Shown piece after piece: positions 53,317-57,760 of a DNA stretch of 57,760 nt. Source of the stretch: a virus. The notes beneath the pieces are model-generated. The model had not been told where the DNA came from. It ran no database searches and saw only the letters and a list, made by a program, of their open reading frames with translations. Each line of letters opens with the position of its first letter. The stretch's first letter is position 1. Both the position numbers and the translations under genes were made by a program. Location of the stretch: positions 1-57,760 of the IMG/VR virus record IMGVR_UViG_3300006793_000033; one strand, written 5' to 3'.

Positions 53317-55200
53317 ATGGCTAACAAGCTTACCGATGAACTTCAGAGCCTAGTCCAGCGCTCCGGTACAAATACCGGACGCATGCGCACTGAGGCTGAG
53401 CGTGCATCATTCAGCGCCAACGTTCGAAAGGACTTGGCATCAATCGTCTATCAGCTAAACGTAGTTTACTACGAGCTGGTGAAGACTCTCAGCAGCGAGG
53501 TCGGCGCCAACGCCTTGGACCTCGGTCTGGCTGGTAACACCGTCTTTACTCATGTCACTGCAACTGAAGCTGATGCTGAGGCTTACTACAGCGCCGACCA
53601 AGCACGAGCTCGTACGATCAAGGAGACTATCGACGTCCTGCTCTCAGAGATTGCACGGTTGGAAAACGAACTACAGGCTGCATTGGATTCAGACGATTAC
53701 GATGACGCGGAGCTTCGTGGACTAATCCAGGGCAACAGCCTGGACTTGCTTCAGCTAGCTAGGGACTCGATGGGGCCTAACTACACGCTTGATGGTGATG
53801 GCGAACCCGACCTGACCTACAGCTTGAGTCAGGCTATTGATGCTATCGGCGCCTTCTTCTCTGGTTTCCCTGGTACCGGCAACTCCTACAGTGCCTCCTA
53901 CCCCACGATGTCTCTCACTGTGCTGCTTAGTCAGGTAACCATTGATACCACGCTGCCTCAGAGCACAATCACTGGTCTTGCTGCTGATCTTGGGTACATC
54001 CGAACATTCATTGGCATGGATACCTCTGGCCCAGAGACCCCTACGTACACTGATTGGTCTGCCAACGTATTCATTACCAACGGCTGGAGTCTGGAGCGGG
54101 CTATTGCCGAGCTTGACACCCAGCTCGGCGCTCATGCTTCTCGCCATGAAAGCGCCGGAGCAGATGAGCTTGATGGCGACCACCTTGATATTGACTACGT
54201 TCCTGCGAATTACACAAGAACTACCGTCCCTATCGCCAATGTTGTCGACCACCTAACAGCTCACTTGAAGGGTATCGATGATGCTCTTGCCGGAATTGCC
54301 ACAGTCACTCTTCAAGACACTTATGATGCAGGCGCTGCAGGCGCTGCAGGCGTTGTCCAGCTTCTGAACTCTCAAGGCAACATCGTTATCAAGGATGATG
54401 CTGGCAGTCCACTAGCCACTCTTCTTGAGTGGCGTGATCAAGCCAATGCTCTTATCGGCACTCTTCGCGACACAGGCATCGAGCTACAAGCAGATCGTTC
54501 GCTTGCTATGAAGCAGTCAACTGTTGACCCAACAGCTGTAATTGGAGAGGGTCGACTGAACACTCGCCCTGACGCTACGTCCGCTGATACAGAGTTGCAC
54601 TACCGAAGCTCTAACTCTGGAAACCCTAATGTGCAGATCACCAGAGATGGCATTGTCAAGGAACTAGAGGTTGGACACACGGTTGTCTACCCTGGCCAGT
54701 TCCAGGTCTTTGCTGCTGGTAACAAGCCCGCGCTGGTTGTTGAAGAGATGACTGACTTTGTTGTTCAGACTCTGGACTTTGACCCTACTACACAGGAGAC
54801 TTGCTACACATCTGTTCCTATCCCTCAGGACGAGCAAGGAGACAGGCCTGCTAGAGTTAAGTTCGTTGGCCACTTTCTCATGAAGCCAAACGGTGGAGGC
54901 TACCCTGGTGGCACTGGCATGGCGTTTGAGATTGCAATCTCTGACAATGTTGGTAACGGAACTATTGGCAACAAGGCATTGATTGATCCAGGGTGGCAGA
55001 CCCCCTTGGTACAGTTCGACAACACCTTGGGTGCCGGTCAAGTTGACAACTTGGTCGTGCTTGAATTCTCTGTTCAAACTCTGGCCACCAATCCCCTGGG
55101 TATCTTGAACATCAAATTGCGCAGAGATCCAGCGAATGCAAATGACAGCTGGGATGATGATGTTGGTCTAGTTGCGCTACATGTGATTTGGTATAGGTAA
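53317..55200 (+). CDS. Tail fibre-like protein, last structural gene
   Basis: 627 residues, directly abutting the previous stop. Residues 1-160 are helical with coiled-coil character (IKETIDVLLSEIARLENELQ). At about residues 272-285, HASRHESAGADELDGDHL is a phrase that recurs in phage fibres near the junction to the distal part. It includes an Ala/Gly run from a 9-bp triple repeat (about 338-346). The C-terminal ~200 residues are a beta-rich globular domain (VYPGQFQVFAAGNKPALVVE ... WDDDVGLVALHVIW) that could be the receptor-binding head. The sugar-modification genes follow with a one-base overlap. Confidence 0.6.
   Translation: MANKLTDELQSLVQRSGTNTGRMRTEAERASFSANVRKDLASIVYQLNVVYYELVKTLSSEVGANALDLGLAGNTVFTHVTATEADAEAYYSADQARARTIKETIDVLLSEIARLENELQAALDSDDYDDAELRGLIQGNSLDLLQLARDSMGPNYTLDGDGEPDLTYSLSQAIDAIGAFFSGFPGTGNSYSASYPTMSLTVLLSQVTIDTTLPQSTITGLAADLGYIRTFIGMDTSGPETPTYTDWSANVFITNGWSLERAIAELDTQLGAHASRHESAGADELDGDHLDIDYVPANYTRTTVPIANVVDHLTAHLKGIDDALAGIATVTLQDTYDAGAAGAAGVVQLLNSQGNIVIKDDAGSPLATLLEWRDQANALIGTLRDTGIELQADRSLAMKQSTVDPTAVIGEGRLNTRPDATSADTELHYRSSNSGNPNVQITRDGIVKELEVGHTVVYPGQFQVFAAGNKPALVVEEMTDFVVQTLDFDPTTQETCYTSVPIPQDEQGDRPARVKFVGHFLMKPNGGGYPGGTGMAFEIAISDNVGNGTIGNKALIDPGWQTPLVQFDNTLGAGQVDNLVVLEFSVQTLATNPLGILNIKLRRDPANANDSWDDDVGLVALHVIWYR
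54126..54157. repeat. Nested inverted repeat, 7 + 4 bp
   Basis: Arms 54126-54136 and 54145-54157 pair with only a bulged AA (54149-54150); 8-nt loop. It overlaps the codons for the HASRHESAG phrase of the fibre gene. Confidence 0.65.
54328..54354 (+). repeat. 9-bp unit repeated three times
   Basis: Three adjacent copies (last one differs by one base) encode AGAAGAAGV in the fibre-like gene; in frame. Confidence 0.85.
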
Positions 55201-56210
55201 TGCGCCGACAGGTCACTAGGCAGGCCTTGCTTCGAAAGAAAACTTCTCAGAAGGCACTGCGAGGTTCTCCTGTGGCTACTCACAGGAGAAGTCCTGGTTC
55301 GTTCTACGAGACCATTGTCTCTAGGGCAGGGCAGGCTCGTGTATGCGTCATCCGCAAGGTCGGTGGAATCGGAGATGTTCTGATGGTTACACCAGCACTT
55401 CGACAGCTGAAGAAGGACTTTCCCAAGCTGCACATCACCTACGCCATCGACATGCATACGACGGGAAGTAACATCTATCATGAGCTAATGAAGAACTGTC
55501 CGTTTGTGGACGAGCTGATTGATGCCAGGTACGTAGATCATGGCACCTACGATGCCACTGTGGATGTCAGTGCAGTCTGCTTGAGGTTCGAACGGCAGGA
55601 ACTTCCTGCCATCAACAGAGTGGACTTGTTTGGAAGAGCCATGGGACTGCGTCGCATCTCGGATCGACGCAGCTGGTACAAGGTCGAAGACGATGAGAGG
55701 CGTTGGGCAGCAGCCCAGTACGCTCACTATCGTTCTGGCGGCAAGAAGATTGTCATCCTACATACGGCCTCTATGGAAGAGAAGCGGTGCTGGCCGATCG
55801 AGAAGTACTTGGAGTTGATTCGACTAGCTGAACAAGATCATCTGCCAGTTCAATTTGCCGTCCTGGATTTCAACAACAAGTACAGCGGTTGGGCCCAGCA
55901 CAGTAATGTGCTGAATGTGTCCGCAACAACCGTTAGGCAAATGGCAGCTCTGATTTCTGAAGCTGACTTGTTCATCGGGCCTGACAGTGGCCCGATGCAT
56001 ATTGCTGGAGCTCTCAACACCAGGTCGTTGGTGTTGTTTGGTTCTATTCCGCCGCTTGCCCGTATCAACTACTATGCCTCTCATGAAGCCGTTACCCTCT
56101 CAGGACTTAGTTGTCTGGGATGCTGGTACAAGGCCTGTCCGATTAACACAAAGTGCATGAAGGACCTGCCTTCTTCTACTGTATACAACAAAATGAGGAG
56201 TCTGCTATGA
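55200..56210 (+). CDS. Glycosyltransferase family 9 (heptosyltransferase-like)
   Basis: 336 residues, TAATG overlap with the fibre gene. After a basic N-terminal extension (about 1-40) comes a GT-B fold start: VCVIRKVGGIGDVLMVTPAL with the Gly-rich turn at residues 55-59. The C-terminal nucleotide-sugar motif is present at about 258-270 (FIGPDSGPMHIAGAL), followed by LVLFGSIPP. A Cys-rich tail (CLGCWYKACPINTKCMKDL, about 305-322) is typical of heptosyltransferase-like members. These enzymes move a sugar from a nucleotide donor to an acceptor glycan. It begins a tightly coupled cassette with a methyltransferase and two sulfotransferase-like genes. Acceptor unknown. Confidence 0.85.
   Translation: MRRQVTRQALLRKKTSQKALRGSPVATHRRSPGSFYETIVSRAGQARVCVIRKVGGIGDVLMVTPALRQLKKDFPKLHITYAIDMHTTGSNIYHELMKNCPFVDELIDARYVDHGTYDATVDVSAVCLRFERQELPAINRVDLFGRAMGLRRISDRRSWYKVEDDERRWAAAQYAHYRSGGKKIVILHTASMEEKRCWPIEKYLELIRLAEQDHLPVQFAVLDFNNKYSGWAQHSNVLNVSATTVRQMAALISEADLFIGPDSGPMHIAGALNTRSLVLFGSIPPLARINYYASHEAVTLSGLSCLGCWYKACPINTKCMKDLPSSTVYNKMRSLL
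55265..55290. repeat. Perfect inverted repeat, 10-bp arms, near gene start
   Basis: Arms TTCTCCTGTG (55265-55274) and CACAGGAGAA (55281-55290), 6-nt loop, 65 bases into the glycosyltransferase gene. AGGAG in the right arm could be hidden by pairing. Confidence 0.85.
55647..55672. repeat. Inverted repeat, 8 + 3 bp with one bulge
   Basis: Arms 55647-55654 / 55665-55672 (8 bp perfect) extend by ATC/GAT after a bulged C, in the glycosyltransferase gene. Confidence 0.65.
55973..55997. repeat. Perfect inverted repeat, 9-bp arms
   Basis: Arms CATCGGGCC (55973-55981) and GGCCCGATG (55989-55997), 7-nt loop; they cover the codons of the conserved GPDSGPM motif. Confidence 0.85.
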
Positions 56211-56782
56211 GCAGCTATCCACCCAGAACAATTCGAGCCTTGGAGCAACTGAGGCTCGTCAGTGGCCTTGAGGGAGACATCATTGAGTGTGGTGTTTTTC
56301 GCGGCCAGACAACTATCGCTATGGCGATGTACCTGAAGAGGAATGGCATCGACAAGAAGATCTATGCCTGTGACACCTATGGCGGACTCCCTTATGACGG
56401 TGGAGCAATCGATCCAGATCTTAAGGCTGGTGAGTGCACTGCTGACTTCAACACCTTTTGGTCGAATGTAAAGGCAGCTGGTGTTGAAGACTACATCATC
56501 CCCATCCAGGGCCTTGTAGAAGAAACTCTGCCAGCAGAGTTCGCTTCGCATACTTTCTGCCTGGCCTTCCTGGACCTGGACTTGTATGAGCCCACTTCCT
56601 TTTGCGCTAAGTTTCTGGCCTTGAAGATTGTGCGTGGAGGAGTCATGGGTTTTCATGACTACAAGTTTGAGCGTTGTCCGGGAATTGAGATTGTAGTTGA
56701 TCAAGAAGTAGACAAGAACCTGTACCATAAGTATGGTGACACACATGGCAACTGTGCATGGTTGCAGCGGAGGAGATCATGA
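56207..56782 (+). CDS. TylF/MycF-like O-methyltransferase
   Basis: 191 residues from the ATGA overlap (56207); an in-frame ATG at 56153 lies inside the glycosyltransferase gene. It shows the SAM-binding motif EGDIIECGVFRGQTT (residues 22-36), the acidic ribose-contact segment YACDTYGGLP with Asp56, and metal-site acids in LAFLDLDLYEPT (Asp123, Asp125), then RGGVMGFHDYK. The TylF family methylates sugar hydroxyls (for example in macrolide glycans) using Mg and SAM. It is shorter than the usual ~250 residues and seems minimal. As a neighbour of a sugar transferase and sulfotransferases it probably methylates a hydroxyl on the transferred sugar. Confidence 0.8.
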   Translation: MSSYPPRTIRALEQLRLVSGLEGDIIECGVFRGQTTIAMAMYLKRNGIDKKIYACDTYGGLPYDGGAIDPDLKAGECTADFNTFWSNVKAAGVEDYIIPIQGLVEETLPAEFASHTFCLAFLDLDLYEPTSFCAKFLALKIVRGGVMGFHDYKFERCPGIEIVVDQEVDKNLYHKYGDTHGNCAWLQRRRS

Positions 56783-57501
56783 AGTCTTTGATTTTGCTGG
56801 CCTTTCCCAGATCTATGTCGTCGTTGATTGCCTCGGAGATTGGGCTGGCGCTTAAACACGAGCTTCCTTACCAACCCTACCCTGCTTCCAAGGAGCTTCT
56901 CCATCACACTACGATGGGTCTGGATTGGACAGAGTCGTACGAAAAGCGCAGTGGAAAGTTCAGACAGTACAAGATTGACCTGAACAGATACTCGTCAGAT
57001 GGATTTCTGAAAGATGTCCATCAGCCGTACATGGTGGCAAAGTATCTTGAGACCTACTCGGGGTTGTACCAGCCGTTGTTCTTGCAGAGGGAACTGACTG
57101 ATGTCACGTACTCTATTGCGAAGGCAGGTTGGTGGTGGCCTATCTTGGCCCTTGGCAGGCGTGGTCGTGACATCTATGCGCGCTCAGTAACAGAGTGGAA
57201 CCAGCATGGGTATCTTACGGACTACCATTTCGCACATTCTCTGCCAGCTCTTGTTCGTGGACTAGTACTTACTTATCGTGACTGCTACGCGTCGGTGGAA
57301 CATGTCCTTCGATACGAAGATCTTATTCAAGATCCTAATGTTCTTTGGGACAAGTTGGAAGAGATGGGGTATGAGCCACGTCGAAGAAGTTATATCGACA
57401 ACGACTTTGTCCAGGAGCGCGAGCGGATTGCGGCACGTAGATCAACTGAGCTGTGGAACGTGATTGCTGGAATCGTCGATCAGGTGCGAGCTAGTCTTTG
57501 A
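56779..57501 (+). CDS. PAPS-dependent sulfotransferase-like protein 1
   Basis: 241 residues from the ATGA overlap (56779). It carries both PAPS-binding elements of sulfotransferases: an N-terminal 5'-phosphosulfate loop, LILLAFPRSMSSLIASEI (PRS at residues 10-12), and a 3'-phosphate motif, LQRELTDVTYSIAKAG, with Arg104 and Ser112 eight residues apart as in the cytosolic family. RYEDLIQDP near residues 178-186 is another family hallmark. It would transfer sulfate from PAPS to a hydroxyl, most likely on a glycan given its neighbours. Its stop overlaps a TTG start of a related gene. No signal peptide or membrane anchor, so it should act in the cytosol. Confidence 0.75.
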   Translation: MKSLILLAFPRSMSSLIASEIGLALKHELPYQPYPASKELLHHTTMGLDWTESYEKRSGKFRQYKIDLNRYSSDGFLKDVHQPYMVAKYLETYSGLYQPLFLQRELTDVTYSIAKAGWWWPILALGRRGRDIYARSVTEWNQHGYLTDYHFAHSLPALVRGLVLTYRDCYASVEHVLRYEDLIQDPNVLWDKLEEMGYEPRRRSYIDNDFVQERERIAARRSTELWNVIAGIVDQVRASL

Positions 57502-57760
57502 AGTCCCTGATTATCACATCATTGCCCAAGTCCTTCAGTACACCGCTTTACAGGATCGCCCGAAGAGCTCTCCCTTGGTACAAGAGCGAGAGTAAGGTGG
57601 CACGTCATGGTGAAGTCTTCAGCTTGATGCCTGACGGACTGGAGAGACTCTATGGTGATGGTGACGCCCTGGCTGTAGCACAGTTTTTTCAACAGTACTC
57701 TAGTGGCTATCTGGTCAAGGATGTCCTAGCACCAGGTGTCATGAAGCACCTGGTGAATGA
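57498..57760 (+). CDS. Sulfotransferase-like protein 2, N-terminal part (3' cut)
   Basis: The frame is open to the window end (87 codons) and begins at TTG 57498, overlapping the previous stop (TTGA). The first residues, MKSLIITSLPKSFSTPLYRI, parallel MKSLILLAFPRSMSSLIASE of the preceding gene, including the P(K/R)S phosphosulfate loop. Further on, YSSGYLVKDVLAPGVMKHL parallels YSSDGFLKDVHQPYMVAKYL. So it is a diverged tandem paralogue rather than a fragment of the first. The start is unusual and the C-terminal PAPS motifs lie outside the window. Function is inferred from the paralogue. Confidence 0.65.
   Translation, partial: MKSLIITSLPKSFSTPLYRIARRALPWYKSESKVARHGEVFSLMPDGLERLYGDGDALAVAQFFQQYSSGYLVKDVLAPGVMKHLVN
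57730..57755. repeat. Perfect inverted repeat, 9-bp arms
   Basis: Arms CACCAGGTG (57730-57738) and CACCTGGTG (57747-57755), 8-nt loop, in the truncated sulfotransferase-like gene. Confidence 0.85.

Noticed and set aside
1-57760. tRNA genes, CRISPR arrays, insertion sequences, integrase or attachment sites
   Set aside because: No clover-leaf structures, spaced direct repeats, transposase or recombinase motifs seen on either strand by reading; the window is filled by structural genes.

Overview
The window is a continuous, tightly packed run of plus-strand genes from a tailed bacteriophage with a contractile tail. The evidence is a portal C-terminus, a capsid maturation protease, a major capsid protein, a tail sheath, tube proteins, a gp25/J-type baseplate set and a hub protein carrying an M23 peptidase. 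More than 55 kb goes to virion parts, with a 3,019-residue hub and two tape-measure-sized proteins, so this is probably a large phage. Base composition is near 50% GC by eye and gives no clear host. I see no tRNA, lysis, replication, integration or CRISPR feature.

Layout. 1-5540: head (portal end, protease-scaffold fusion, capsid-associated protein, major capsid protein). 5636-9487: small protein, Ig-like protein and head-tail connector or neck proteins. 9503-14149: sheath, then three tube-like paralogues in a row. 14160-15683: two proteins in the tail-assembly-chaperone position. 15683-24827: two very large tail proteins in the tape-measure position. 24827-38833: hub/lysin megaprotein and baseplate (gp25-like and J-like proteins recognisable). 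38830-55200: large beta-rich appendage or fibre proteins with Ig-like, FN3-like, galactose-binding-like and possible autoproteolytic chaperone domains. 55200-57760: a glycan-modification cassette with a GT9 glycosyltransferase, a TylF-like methyltransferase and two PAPS sulfotransferase-like genes, the last cut by the window edge.

Genes mostly overlap by 1-4 bases (ATGA, TAATG, TGATG), which suggests translational coupling. Only two intergenic gaps exceed 80 bases (5541-5635 and 12524-12611). Each carries a strong hairpin directly after genes for very abundant proteins (major capsid protein; sheath plus tube), so they probably act as terminators or mRNA 3' ends. No stretch above 300 bases lacks a gene.

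Two signals stand out. First, the sugar-transfer, methylation and sulfation cassette is coupled to the end of the tail-fibre operon. It may modify virion appendages or the host surface. Second, reading both strands, I find about 25 perfect inverted repeats with 9-13 bp arms and short loops inside coding sequence. Roughly 1-2 are expected by chance. The cause is unknown.
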